From: Streptomyces sp. NBC_00289
GTDB lineage: Bacteria; Actinomycetota; Actinomycetes; Streptomycetales; Streptomycetaceae
Direction of reading: 5' to 3'
DNA length: 64,000 bases
NCBI RefSeq assembly: GCF_041435115.1
Contig: NZ_CP108046.1
Location: forward strand, 8,184,001-8,248,000
Shown: positions 45,645 to 54,262 of the stretch, in pieces
How the letters are laid out: each line of letters begins with the position of its first letter
Numbering within the stretch: the stretch's first letter is position 1
Notes under the pieces: generated by a model
What the model was told of the DNA's origin: nothing
The model's input: the letters and a program-made list of their open reading frames with translations, nothing else
Database searches by the model: none
Program-made: the position numbers and the translations under genes

Positions 45645-47357
45645 ATGACGTCCACGGTGCCCACCGCCGTCCAGCACGCCGACGAGCAGCAGCCGCCGAT
45701 CACCATGTTCGGTCCGGACTTCCCGTACGCCTACGACGACTTCCTCGCCAACCCGGCGGGCCTCGGCCAGATACCGGCGACCGAGCACGGCGCCGAGGTC
45801 GCGGTCATCGGCGGCGGTCTGTCCGGGATCGTGGCCGCCTACGAGCTGATGAAGATGGGCCTCAAGCCCGTCGTCTACGAGGCCGACCAGATCGGCGGCC
45901 GGCTGCGGACCGTCGGCTTCGACGGCTGCGACCCCTCTCTCACCGCCGAGATGGGCGCGATGCGCTTCCCGCCGTCCTCCACGGCGCTGCAGCACTACAT
46001 CGACCTGGTGGGTCTGGAGACCAGGCCGTTCCCCAACCCCCTTGCCGAGATCACGCCGTCCACAGTCGTCGACCTCAAGGGCGAGTCGCACTACGCCGAG
46101 ACGGTCGAGGACCTGCCGCAGGTGTACCGGGACGTGGCGGCCGCCTGGAACCGGTGCCTGGAGGAGGGCGCCGACTTCACCGACATGAACCGCGCCCTGC
46201 GCGAGCGGGACGTGCCGCGCATCCGGGAGATCTGGGCGAAGCTGGTCGAGAAGCTCGACAACCAGACCTTCTACGGTTTCCTCTGCGACTCCGAGGCGTT
46301 CAAGTCCTTCCGCCACCGCGAGATCTTCGGCCAGGTCGGCTTCGGCACCGGCGGTTGGGACACGGACTTCCCGAACTCCATCCTGGAGATCCTCCGCGTC
46401 GTCTACACCGAGGCCGACGACCACCACCGCGGCATCGTCGGCGGCTCCCAGCAACTGCCGCTCAGGCTCTGGGAGCGCGAGCCGGAGAAGATCGTCCACT
46501 GGGCGTACGGCACCTCGCTGGCGAGTCTGCACGAGGGCGGCGAGCCCCGTCCGGCCGTGACCCGGCTGCACCGTACCGCCGGCAACCGCATCACGGTGAC
46601 GGACGCGAACGGCGACATCCGCACCTACGGCGCGGCCGTCTTCACCGCCCAGTCCTGGATGCTGCTGTCGAAGATCGCCTGCGACGACTCGCTCTTCCCG
46701 ATCGACCACTGGACGGCGATCGAGCGCACCCACTACATGGAGAGCTCCAAGCTCTTCGTGCCGGTGGACCGGCCGTTCTGGCTGGACAAGGCCGTCGACG
46801 GCAACGGAAACCCCACCGGCCGGGACGTCATGTCGATGACGCTCACCGACCGGATGACGCGCGGCACCTACCTCCTGGACGACGGTCCGGACCGGCCCGC
46901 CGTCATCTGCCTCTCCTACACCTGGTGCGACGACAGCCTCAAGTGGCTCCCGCTGTCCGCGAACGAGCGGATGGAGGTCATGCTCAAGTCGCTCGGTGAG
47001 ATCTATCCGAACGTCGACATCCGCAAGCACGTCATCGGCAACCCGGTGACGGTCTCCTGGGAGAACGAGCCCTACTTCATGGGCGCCTTCAAGGCCAACC
47101 TGCCCGGCCACTACCGCTACCAGCGGCGCCTGTTCACCCACTTCATGCAGGACCGGCTGCCCGAGGACAAGCGGGGTATCTTCCTCGCCGGCGACGACAT
47201 CTCCTGGACGGCCGGCTGGGCCGAGGGCGCGATCCAGACCGCGCTGAACGCGGTCTGGGGCGTCATGCACCACTTCGGCGGGGAGACCGACCGCACCAAC
47301 CCCGGCCCCGGCGACGTCTACGACGACATCGCCCCCGTGGAACTCCCCGAGGACTGA
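45645..47357 (+). CDS. davB: L-lysine 2-monooxygenase, DavB-like FAD amine oxidase
   Basis: Oxidative decarboxylation of L-lysine to 5-aminovaleramide with O2. It is 570 aa. The FAD-binding motif is VIGGGLSGIVAAYELMKMGLKPVVYEA (dinucleotide glycines at about 56-61, Glu79). The N-terminal ITMFGPDFPYAYDDFLANPAGLGQIP and the C-terminal FLAGDDISWTAGWAEGAIQTALNAVWG match remembered DavB sequences closely. Related tryptophan monooxygenases share the fold, but that N-terminus is typical of the lysine enzyme. The order davA-davB and the basic permease nearby support lysine as substrate. Confidence 0.85.
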   Translation: MTSTVPTAVQHADEQQPPITMFGPDFPYAYDDFLANPAGLGQIPATEHGAEVAVIGGGLSGIVAAYELMKMGLKPVVYEADQIGGRLRTVGFDGCDPSLTAEMGAMRFPPSSTALQHYIDLVGLETRPFPNPLAEITPSTVVDLKGESHYAETVEDLPQVYRDVAAAWNRCLEEGADFTDMNRALRERDVPRIREIWAKLVEKLDNQTFYGFLCDSEAFKSFRHREIFGQVGFGTGGWDTDFPNSILEILRVVYTEADDHHRGIVGGSQQLPLRLWEREPEKIVHWAYGTSLASLHEGGEPRPAVTRLHRTAGNRITVTDANGDIRTYGAAVFTAQSWMLLSKIACDDSLFPIDHWTAIERTHYMESSKLFVPVDRPFWLDKAVDGNGNPTGRDVMSMTLTDRMTRGTYLLDDGPDRPAVICLSYTWCDDSLKWLPLSANERMEVMLKSLGEIYPNVDIRKHVIGNPVTVSWENEPYFMGAFKANLPGHYRYQRRLFTHFMQDRLPEDKRGIFLAGDDISWTAGWAEGAIQTALNAVWGVMHHFGGETDRTNPGPGDVYDDIAPVELPED

Positions 47358-47368
47358 GCCGGCGCGCG

Positions 47369-47764
47369 TCAGTCCGGCAGGGGTGTGAGGAGCATGCGTC
47401 CCGCGAAGCCGACCGCCGCGTCCAGGCGGTCGGTGAACTCCCCGGCCAGATCGGGCAGCCGGCGCAGCGCCCACAGCGCGCGGGCCGCCGCCCAGGTCGC
47501 GTCCCGGGCCCGCTCCAGGCTCCAGGCGCCGAGCAGATGGGTGAGCGGGTCGGCGACCTGCAGGAGGTCGGGGCCCGGCATCAGATCCTCGCGGATGCGT
47601 TCCTCCAGCGAGACGAGGAGATCACCCACGCGATCGAACTCGTCCTCCAGCTCGGCAGGTTCGCAGCCGAGCGTACGACAGGTGTCCACGACGGCGAGCG
47701 CCAGGTCGTGGCCGATGTGCGCGTTGATGCCCGCGAGCGCGAGGTGTTCGGAGTAACATTGCAT
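47369..47764 (-). pseudogene. DUF5995-like protein gene, truncated by the integrated element
   Basis: Minus-strand frame encoding YSEHLALAGINAHIGHDLALAVVDTC and a helical C-terminus to GRMLLTPLPD. The GINAHIxHDLALAVVDTC motif is what I recall from DUF5995 proteins of about 230 aa; only about the last 130 residues remain. The 5' end is lost at about 47757, a few bases before the start of the integrase gene. The rest of the gene should lie at the other end of the element, outside this window. Function of the family unknown. Confidence 0.72.
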
Positions 47765-47766
47765 CC
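47745..47766. other. Probable left attachment junction (att) of the integrated element
   Basis: Homology to the DUF5995-like gene ends within this span, and the integrase start codon is at 47767. Large serine integrases commonly recombine inside conserved genes and sit beside their attachment site. The exact core cannot be fixed without the right end. Confidence 0.55.
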
Positions 47767-49350
47767 ATGACGCAACTGACCAGGCGCGCGGAGCTGTTGC
47801 CCCGCCATGCGCCTCGGGTCGTGGGTGCCATCCGGCTCAGCCGGTACCACGACTCGACCACGTCCCCCGAGGTGCAAGAGGAGATGATCACTCTCGCCGC
47901 CCACCGAGTCGGGGGTGTCCTCGTCGGATGGGCGAAAGATATTGACGTCTCAGCGCTGAAGACGTCCCCATGGGAGCGAGACGAACTCCTCTACTGGCTA
48001 GAACGACCGGATGAGTGGGACGTTCTCATCTGGCAGCGTATGGACCGCGCCGTTCGGTCCATGGCCGACATGGCGAACCTGGGCCGGTTCGCTAAGCAGC
48101 ACGGGAAAAGGCTGGTGTTCGCGTCCGGTCCCGGGGGCGACATGCTAGAGCTTGACTTCGGGTCCGCCATGTCGGAACTGATCATGCTCATTCTTGCGTT
48201 CGCGGCGCAGCTCGAAGGACAAACAATCGTCGAGCGGAACCAAGGTGCTGCCGCGCGACTGCAATCGCTGGGGCGCTGGGCAGGGGGACCGGTGCCATAC
48301 GGCTTCAAGCCTGAGCGCAAAGTCTTCCCCGACGGTAACGAGGGATGGTGGCTAGGAGAGCACGCGGAGACGGCCGACATTCGGAGGTCGGCTATCGCTC
48401 GTGTAATCGCTGGGACGTCGTTCAACGAAATCACGGATTGGCTGAACACGTCGGGCGCTATCACTCCAACCAACCACAGGGCAAGGCTTGCCGGGCGCGA
48501 CGAGGATCCGGGAAGCGTATGGATGCCGACAACAGTTCGGTCAATGCTCATGTCGGCGCTAAACCGCGGGCATCTCGTCACCCGGGACGGCTCGACGGTA
48601 CGCAACGCTGACGGGAGCCCTGTCCTTCAGGGCGTGGCGCTGGTCAGTGACGAGACGTGGCGCGAGCTGCAAGCTGCCCTGGCGAACCGGGCGGTAGAGG
48701 CGCTTCAGGCGCCACGCCGGCGCGACGCTCACGAGTTGCTCGGCGTACTCGTCTGTCATAGCTGCGAGAGCAACATGCACACGGCCTACCGCACTGAACA
48801 CGACGGCACCCGGGCTGCTGTGTTCCGGTGCAACAGTGCGCGGCACGGTAGGGGCATACCAAAACCCACAGTCACCAGGGCGACCACCGTCGCATGGGTT
48901 CACGCGGAGTTCGTGCGTCGCTTCGGGTTCATGCGTCGGACTCAGGCAGTGCGTACGCCAGGCGTCGACCACCGTCCGGAGATTGCGGAGTTGGAGGAGA
49001 ACCTCGAAGAGCTGGGCAAGCGATTGGGAGAGCTGCGCGGCGCCGCCGCTGACGTCGTCACGAGGCAGATGCTCGGTATCTCAGACCGCATTGAGCAGCT
49101 CCAGATCATCCCTGTCGAGCCCCCGAAAGTTCAGGTCGTGGAGCTAGACACGACATGGGGTGATGGGTTTCTAGAGGCCGAGAACGACGAGGAACGTCGT
49201 CAGATCATGTTGTCCATGAACATCCGCGTCATCGTGGGTCCTCCGACGGGATGGCGCCGGCCCGTCGAAGAGCGGCTGTCCTTCGAGATCTACCGGCCGG
49301 CCCCGGACTTGGACGCGCTTGAAGACGTGGTCTACCAAGAGAGCCTCTGA
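47767..49350 (+). CDS. int: Large serine recombinase / phage integrase
   Basis: 527 aa. The N-terminal resolvase catalytic domain has the nucleophile Ser in GAIRLSRYHDSTTSPEVQEEM, Arg residues in WQRMDRAVRSMADM, and a long helix. The recombinase domain includes GRWAGGPVPYGFKPE, a zinc-ribbon with CHSC and a distal Cys, and a C-terminal coiled coil (IAELEENLEELGKRLGELR). This is the phiC31-type architecture. It should integrate the element by attP x attB recombination; no excisionase/RDF is recognised nearby. Its terminator was split by an IS1182-type insertion just downstream. Confidence 0.92.
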   Translation: MTQLTRRAELLPRHAPRVVGAIRLSRYHDSTTSPEVQEEMITLAAHRVGGVLVGWAKDIDVSALKTSPWERDELLYWLERPDEWDVLIWQRMDRAVRSMADMANLGRFAKQHGKRLVFASGPGGDMLELDFGSAMSELIMLILAFAAQLEGQTIVERNQGAAARLQSLGRWAGGPVPYGFKPERKVFPDGNEGWWLGEHAETADIRRSAIARVIAGTSFNEITDWLNTSGAITPTNHRARLAGRDEDPGSVWMPTTVRSMLMSALNRGHLVTRDGSTVRNADGSPVLQGVALVSDETWRELQAALANRAVEALQAPRRRDAHELLGVLVCHSCESNMHTAYRTEHDGTRAAVFRCNSARHGRGIPKPTVTRATTVAWVHAEFVRRFGFMRRTQAVRTPGVDHRPEIAELEENLEELGKRLGELRGAAADVVTRQMLGISDRIEQLQIIPVEPPKVQVVELDTTWGDGFLEAENDEERRQIMLSMNIRVIVGPPTGWRRPVEERLSFEIYRPAPDLDALEDVVYQESL

Positions 49351-49368
49351 AGTGCCTCTGTGATGCCG

Positions 49369-49381
49369 GAGAGCCCCGTCA
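49369..49381. terminator. Left arm of the integrase terminator, split by an insertion
   Basis: GAGAGCCCCGTCA here and its exact complement at 51171-51183 would form a 13-bp stem with an 8-nt loop GCGTCGCT if the IS1182-type element were removed. In the uninterrupted state it would lie between the convergent integrase and RHH genes. Confidence 0.8.
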
Positions 49382-49393
49382 GCGTCGCTTGAC

Positions 49394-51158
49394 GCTGTTG
49401 GTAAATCCGGGGTTTGCGTGACGACGGCCTGTGTGACCCCGTTGGGGTTGTGCAGGCCGTCGTCGTGTTTCTGGGGTGGGTTCGTGTCGTTGCGTGGGGT
49501 GGAGTTGGCGGAGATCCCTGAGGAGACCGTGCGGTTGGCGCGTGCGGTGTTCCCGAAGGGCTGTCTGGTGATGCGGGTACGGGATGCGCTCGGGCCGGTC
49601 TTCGCCGACGTCGATTTCGAGGAGCTGTTCCCGGTGCGAGGGCGTCCGGCGGTGTCACCGGCCCGGCTGGCGCTGGTGTCGGTGTTGCAGTTCGCGGAGG
49701 GGCTGACCGACCGGCAGGCCGCGCACGCGGTGCGCTCGCGTCTGGACTGGAAGTACGCCCTGTCGCTGGAGCTGGCCGACACGGGGTTCGACTTCTCCGT
49801 GCTCAGTGAGTTCCGGGCCCGGCTAGCCGAGTCGGATGCGGGCCGGGCGGTGTTCGACGCGGTACTGACCGCCGCCGGGGAAGCGGGGCTGGTCACGGCG
49901 GGCAAGCGGCAGCGCACGGACGCCACTCATGTACTGGCCGTGACCAGGGACCTGAGCCGGCTGGAGTTCGTGGTCGAGACGCTGCGCACGGCACTGAACC
50001 AGATCGCCGAGGCGGCCGGGGACTGGCTGGTGACCGTGGCGGCGCCGGAGTGGTTCGACCGGTACTCGGCCCGGCCGGAGGACAGCCGTTTCCCCTCCCG
50101 GTGGGCCGCCCGCGTCGAGCACGGCGACCAGTGCGGGGCCGACGGCATGGTGCTGCTCCAAGCCGCCTGGTCGGCGTCGGCACCGCCCGGCCTGCGGCAT
50201 CTGCCCGCGGTGGAGTTCCTGCGTCAGACCTGGGTGCAGCAGTTCCACCAGGCCGAGGGGGCCGTGCGCTGGCGGGAGCCGAAGAACACCCCGCCCGGTC
50301 TGATCCGCTTACGCACCCCGCACGAGCCCGAGGCCAGGACCGGGGCGAAGCGGGATCTGGGCTGGTCCGGATACAAGGTTCATCTCAGCGAGACCTGCGA
50401 GCCCGACGCCCCGCACCTGATCACCCACATCCACACCACCCCGGCACCAGTGACCGACGGCGCGGTGCTGGAGGACATCCACACCGCCCTGGCTGAACGC
50501 GGACTGGTGCCGGACGAACACCTGGTGGACGCCGGATACGTGGATGCCGAGCAGATCCACCACGCCCGCCGCGATCACAGCATCGACCTCGTCGGACCGG
50601 TGGGGAAGAACACCAACCGGCACCAGGTGACCGGCGGCTTCTTCGACAGCACCCGCTTCACCATCGACTGGGACCAGCGCCACGCCGTCTGTCCTGGTGG
50701 CCACATCAGCGTTTCGTGGCGAGACACCCGCAGCCACCGAGGCACCCCGGTCACCCGCGTCCGCTTCGCCGAACGGCACTGCGGCCCCTGCGAACTGCGA
50801 ACGTCCTGCACCAACGCCGGAACCGGCCGCAACCTGACCCTGCGGCCGAAAGCCGAGCACGAGATTCTTCAGCAGGCCCGCACCGAGCAGGACACCGACC
50901 ACTGGCGCCGCCGCTACGGACACCGCGCCGGCGTCGAGGGCAGCATCTCCCAAGGCGTCCAAGCCTTCGGCCTGCGCAGATCCCGCTACCGCGGTCTCGC
51001 AAAGACCCGACTGCAACACCACTTCACCGGCGCCGCCATCAACCTCGCCCGCATCGATGCCTGGCTCACCGGCAGACCCCTCGCCCGCACCCGCGTCTCA
51101 CCCTTCGCAGCACTCCGCCCCGCCGGATGAGATCCAGCGGGGCGGATTTACCAACAGC
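49394..51158 (+). mobile_element. IS1182-family insertion sequence with 16-bp target duplication
   Basis: 1765 bp. Terminal inverted repeats are GCTGTTGGTAAATCCG at 49394 and its complement ending at 51158. It is flanked by direct copies of GTCAGCGTCGCTTGAC (49378-49393 and 51159-51174), itself a partial palindrome forming the loop of the integrase terminator. Boundaries are uncertain by a base or two, because the common sequence is up to 18 bp. Confidence 0.85.
49484..51130 (+). CDS. IS1182-family transposase
   Basis: 548 aa, one intact frame. The N-terminal segment is VRGRPAVSPARLALVSVLQFAEGLTDRQAAHAVRSRLDWKYAL. DDE residues are suggested by RTDATHVLA, LVDAGYVDAEQI and GVEGSISQGVQAFGLRRSRYRG. 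The cysteine cluster CGPCELRTSCTNAG is typical of this family. GTG at 49484 with a GGGGTGGG site is chosen over an earlier upstream ATG in the end repeat region. It appears intact, so the element may be active. Confidence 0.88.
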   Translation: MSLRGVELAEIPEETVRLARAVFPKGCLVMRVRDALGPVFADVDFEELFPVRGRPAVSPARLALVSVLQFAEGLTDRQAAHAVRSRLDWKYALSLELADTGFDFSVLSEFRARLAESDAGRAVFDAVLTAAGEAGLVTAGKRQRTDATHVLAVTRDLSRLEFVVETLRTALNQIAEAAGDWLVTVAAPEWFDRYSARPEDSRFPSRWAARVEHGDQCGADGMVLLQAAWSASAPPGLRHLPAVEFLRQTWVQQFHQAEGAVRWREPKNTPPGLIRLRTPHEPEARTGAKRDLGWSGYKVHLSETCEPDAPHLITHIHTTPAPVTDGAVLEDIHTALAERGLVPDEHLVDAGYVDAEQIHHARRDHSIDLVGPVGKNTNRHQVTGGFFDSTRFTIDWDQRHAVCPGGHISVSWRDTRSHRGTPVTRVRFAERHCGPCELRTSCTNAGTGRNLTLRPKAEHEILQQARTEQDTDHWRRRYGHRAGVEGSISQGVQAFGLRRSRYRGLAKTRLQHHFTGAAINLARIDAWLTGRPLARTRVSPFAALRPAG

Positions 51159-51184
51159 GTCAGCGTCGCTTGACGGGGCTCTCG

Positions 51185-51385
51185 CTATGCCGTGGGTGGC
51201 TCACTCCACGGTCCCGCAGGGGGTCGCTCAGGGAGCTTCGAGCCTGGCCGACGGCAGTAGTAGGCCACGTAGCGGCGGAGGACTTCTGAGCGGTCTGTGT
51301 TGTCCGGCACCGCGTCCCCGAACGCTTGCCACAACTCCGCGTCGATGCGGAAGCGGCTGACAGGTGTCTTCGGTTGGTTGGGCAT
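51185..51385 (-). CDS. Small ribbon-helix-helix-like regulator
   Basis: 66 aa, beginning MPNQPKTPVSRFRIDAELWQAFGDAVPDN and DRSEVLRRYVAYY. The short beta-strand PVSRFRI followed by two helices fits a ribbon-helix-helix (CopG/Arc-like) DNA-binding fold. It ends at the shared terminator arm and is convergent with the integrase. Eighteen bp upstream of its start lies a three-copy 14-bp operator array, suggesting autoregulation and control of the divergent gene. It is a candidate repressor of the element. Confidence 0.7.
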   Translation of the reverse strand: MPNQPKTPVSRFRIDAELWQAFGDAVPDNTDRSEVLRRYVAYYCRRPGSKLPERPPAGPWSEPPTA

Positions 51386-51402
51386 GGGGAGACCGTAGCA
51401 GA

Positions 51403-51462
51403 GGTGTAGCCACACCAAGGGTTGCGGTGTGGCTACACCCGTGTCTAAGGTGTAGCCACACC
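51403..51462. promoter_or_regulatory. Three-copy 14-bp operator array at 23-bp spacing
   Basis: GGTGTAGCCACACC at 51403-51416, its inverted copy GGTGTGGCTACACC at 51426-51439, and GGTGTAGCCACACC again at 51449-51462. Each is itself a near-palindrome (GGTGT..ACACC), and the centres are exactly 23 bp apart. The array lies between the divergent RHH gene and the plus-strand gene at 51541. Confidence 0.85.
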
Positions 51463-51540
51463 CCGACGCAAGCAAGACGAAGGGCCCGCGAGATCTTGGC
51501 GGATGCACGGGCCCGTCGTTCCATCACTGGAGGCTTCATC

Positions 51541-52206
51541 ATGGCACGCTTCGACGTTTCCAAGCTCACTCAGCTCCAGCTCGACGGCGTCACCTGCGCC
51601 GTGTGCGGGCAGGTAGACGAGCGGCCCATGATCCCCGTCGGTCCGGCCCCCTCTGGTCTCGTCGATCTCTACGCCCACCCGGCATGCGTCGACGAGGAGC
51701 CCGCCCCGACGTCCGGCGTTCTGTGCATCGGCCCCATCGCTACCTCCGCTGACGTCAAGGCTCTCCGCGCCCTGGCCTACAACGTCGCGTACGAACTCGG
51801 TCGGCCGGCGACCTACGCCACTCACGCAGACCACACCGCGACCGACTACGCGTCGGTCTACCTGACGGGTGACGTCACTGCCCTGCGGGACGTGTCGACG
51901 CTCGTCGTCCTCGCGGAGGCACTCGCGGCGCACATGGACGTTCAGGAGCCGCTCACGGCCGACGAGGTGACGGAGTGCCCCTGCGGGCTCGTCTCCCGCC
52001 ACACGCGCCCCTACGTCGACGAGGCCGGAGAGGTGTTCTGCGCGGAGTGCCGGGAGGAGTCCGGCTGCGCATGGTGCGGCGAGTGGAATGACATGGACGA
52101 TTTGGCGATCGTCGAGAGCGGCGACACGTTCGTTCCCCTGCACGCCGGTTGCCTCGACAGGCTCCGTCGTGACGGTAGGCACGGCGCCCTGAAGGTCGCC
52201 GCGTGA
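51541..52206 (+). CDS. Element-encoded zinc-finger-like protein, unknown function
   Basis: 221 aa. The N-terminal motif CAVCGQVDERP is followed by a PxxxLYAHPAC segment. The C-terminal third has CPCG, CAEC and CAWCGEW pairs, suggesting at least one zinc-ribbon. The ATG at 51541 has GGAGG ten bases upstream. It follows the operator array and is probably the first early gene of the element. I do not recognise a family. The stop overlaps the next gene's GTG. Confidence 0.7.
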   Translation: MARFDVSKLTQLQLDGVTCAVCGQVDERPMIPVGPAPSGLVDLYAHPACVDEEPAPTSGVLCIGPIATSADVKALRALAYNVAYELGRPATYATHADHTATDYASVYLTGDVTALRDVSTLVVLAEALAAHMDVQEPLTADEVTECPCGLVSRHTRPYVDEAGEVFCAECREESGCAWCGEWNDMDDLAIVESGDTFVPLHAGCLDRLRRDGRHGALKVAA

Positions 52207-52421
52207 ACGCCGAAGTGAAAGCCCTCCGGGAACTCCTGGAGGCCGTGTGCGAGGCACTGACGCCGCCTGACGGTGACGTCGACGACCGACGGATCGTCGA
52301 CCGTGCGGCGTGGGCCCGAACCACCATCCGCGGGGCGCTCGACGAGGACCCGCGCGACGTCGGATGGAACGCTGACTACCTCCGCCGGAAGATGCGGGAG
52401 GACGAAGCCGCAGCGAAGTAA
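52203..52421 (+). CDS. Small acidic helical element protein
   Basis: 72 aa, starting with GTG inside the stop of the previous gene. The sequence is charged and helical (VKALRELLEAVCEAL ... YLRRKMREDEAAAK) with no recognised motif. The overlap suggests co-translation with the zinc-finger protein. A hairpin follows 16 bp after its stop. Confidence 0.6.
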   Translation: MNAEVKALRELLEAVCEALTPPDGDVDDRRIVDRAAWARTTIRGALDEDPRDVGWNADYLRRKMREDEAAAK

Positions 52422-52436
52422 CTATGTGTGACGGAT

Positions 52437-52468
52437 GGCCCCCGATAGCCTCGCGGCTGGAGGGGGCC
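52437..52468 (+). terminator. Hairpin after the early gene pair
   Basis: GGCCCCC (52437-52443) pairs with GGGGGCC (52462-52468), and an inner AGCC/GGCT stem carries a TCGC loop. No U-tract. The next ~220 bp hold no gene but are relatively AT-rich and could contain a promoter for the interrupted gene at 52687. Confidence 0.6.
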
Positions 52469-52696
52469 TCCGCGCGTCCTGAAGGCTCGCCGGCACCCTC
52501 CGGCGGGAAGCGGAGTCAATCGCTCCGTACCTTTCAAGGCTTATAGGCGTTTGGTACCGTTCGCTCCCTTGGTCGTCGGTCGAATTCGACCCTCCTCCGC
52601 GACGCCCTGACCTGCTCCTTTGCCAAGGTGGACAAACTAGAGCCTATTTCTCAACTCTCCTTAACGCGTGTTAGAAGGAAGTGAAAATGGCAGTTA

Positions 52697-53847
52697 CTGA
52701 CCTTCAAAGGGTGGTGTCGTAGCGGCTGACGCCTCTTGATCCCTGCGGTATGCCGACCGCATGAGGTATGCGCAAGGGGGCGGACTGACCGACGAACGGC
52801 GGGCCTTCCGCGAGAAGTTGAGGATGGAGGCGGCCGAGCGGTTCAGGCAGGGCGACGAGAACCCGGTCATCGCTCACGACCTGCGGGTCAGCGTCCGGTC
52901 GGTACAGCGGTGGCGCAGAGCCTGGTCGCAGAACGGGCCCCGGGCCCTGGCCTCCAGGGGCCCGGCATCGCTGCCGCTTCTCAATGACGAACTGTTCGCC
53001 GTGCTGGAGCGTGAGCTGGCCAAGGGGCCGGTGGCACACGGGTGGCCGGACCAGACCTGGACCCTGTCGCGGATCAGGACGCTGATCGGGCGCCGCTTCC
53101 ACAAGAGCTACACCGTGCAAGGGGTCGCCGCCCTGCTCAAGCGGCACGGTTGGAGCTGCCAGGTTCCCGCCCGGCGGGCGATCGAGCGGGACGAGAACGT
53201 GGTGGCCGGCTGGGTGAAGGAGACCTGGCCCCAGGTGGAAGGACCGTGGCGGCGCTCGACGCCTGGCTCGTCTTCGAGGACGAAGCCGGATTCTCGATGA
53301 CGCCGCCGATCATCCGCACCTGGTCCCACCGCGGCCACACCCCTGTGGTCCGCGTCCGGGGCCGCTCCCGCCGCCGCTTATCGGTGGCCGCCGTGGCCTG
53401 CTACAAGACCGGCGAACCCTCGCGGCTGATCTACCGGCCCTGCCCAGACGCCCGGCCCGATGGGCGCAAAAGCTTCTCCTGGAAGGACTACCGCGACCTG
53501 ATCCAGACCGCCCACCAGCAGCTTGGCGGCCCGATCGTGCTGGTCTGGGACAACCTCAACACCCACCTCACCGCCGGCATGCGCCGCTACATCGCCGACC
53601 GCGACTGGCTCACGGTCTTCCAACTCCCGCCCTACGCACCCGACCTCAACCCGGTCGAGGGCATCTGGTCCGTCCTGCGACGCACGACCACAGCCAACCG
53701 CGCCTTCGCCAACCCCGACGACCTGATCACTGCCGTCCGACGCGGCCTACGCCAGCTCCAGTACCGCCACGACGTCCTCGACGGCTGCCTCACCGGCACC
53801 GGCCTCCGGCGCCAGCCACCATGACGACATCACGCATTCAAGGTCAG
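52697..53847 (+). mobile_element. IS630-family insertion sequence
   Basis: 1151 bp between a duplicated TA (52695-52696 and 53848-53849), the normal IS630 target. Ends are inverted repeats CTGACCTT(C/G)AA..., imperfect over about 25 bp. It contains the two-frame transposase and nothing else. Confidence 0.88.
52761..53824 (+). CDS. IS630-family transposase in two frames
   Basis: The first frame (52761-53300) gives the helix-turn-helix half, ending WVKETWPQVE. The second frame gives TVAALDAWLVFEDEAGFSMTPP ... VLVWDNLNTHLTAGM ... PPYAPDLNPVEGIWS, the DDE half (Asp/Asp/Glu all present). A -1 shift at about 53238-53242 (GTGGAAGG) gives the seamless VERTVAALDAWL. Many IS630 relatives use programmed frameshifting, but the site here has no classic slippery run, so a one-base deletion is equally possible. 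Confidence 0.8.
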
Positions 53848-54262
53848 TAGTTTGGCCAGACTGTCCAAACTGGCTCCGGAGGACGTCGAGAGCCCCTCTG
53901 ACGGAGGGCGACGGAGGAGGCGGGGCGGACGGCGCCCCAGGGAGCCCCTGAGTGCCCCTCTCGTCGCCCCGCAGGGGCCCGCAGGGGAAAAAGGGCCCAT
54001 CGACCCCTCCTGGACGCTCCTGCGCCCACTCGGGGCGTATCTGCTGGTAGATTGCCCGTCGGTCTCGATGTTACGCAGCGTAGTCAGAATTGCATTCGTG
54101 CCCTCGTAACAACTGCCGGGAATTCCCCCATAACGATGGTGGGGACGGGAGCGCTCCGAGGCTAAAGGTGTGGCGCAGGTCACTCCAGCATTTTCAGCCT
54201 GGCGCCCCATAACTCCCTTGAGGTCGCGCGCTTGCGCGGCTCCGACATCAAAGGGGTAAGGC

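Larger units (their letters stand above)
52687..54109 (+). pseudogene. Small basic element protein gene interrupted by IS630
   Basis: ATG at 52687 (with GAAGGAA upstream) reads MAV and then runs into the IS630 at a TA dinucleotide. Removing the insertion and one TA copy (52697-53849) restores one frame: MAVSLARLSKLAPEDVESPSD, then an Arg-rich stretch (GGRRRRRGGRRPREP) to FVPS at 54109, about 89 aa. No family recognised. The clean rejoining shows a recent or at least undecayed insertion. Confidence 0.75.

Noticed and set aside
50050..50496. Overlapping frames inside the IS1182 transposase
   Set aside because: They are GC shadows of the intact transposase frame.
54110..54262. Short 29-codon frame starting GTG near 54168
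   Set aside because: No RBS, no homology that I recognise, too short to support.
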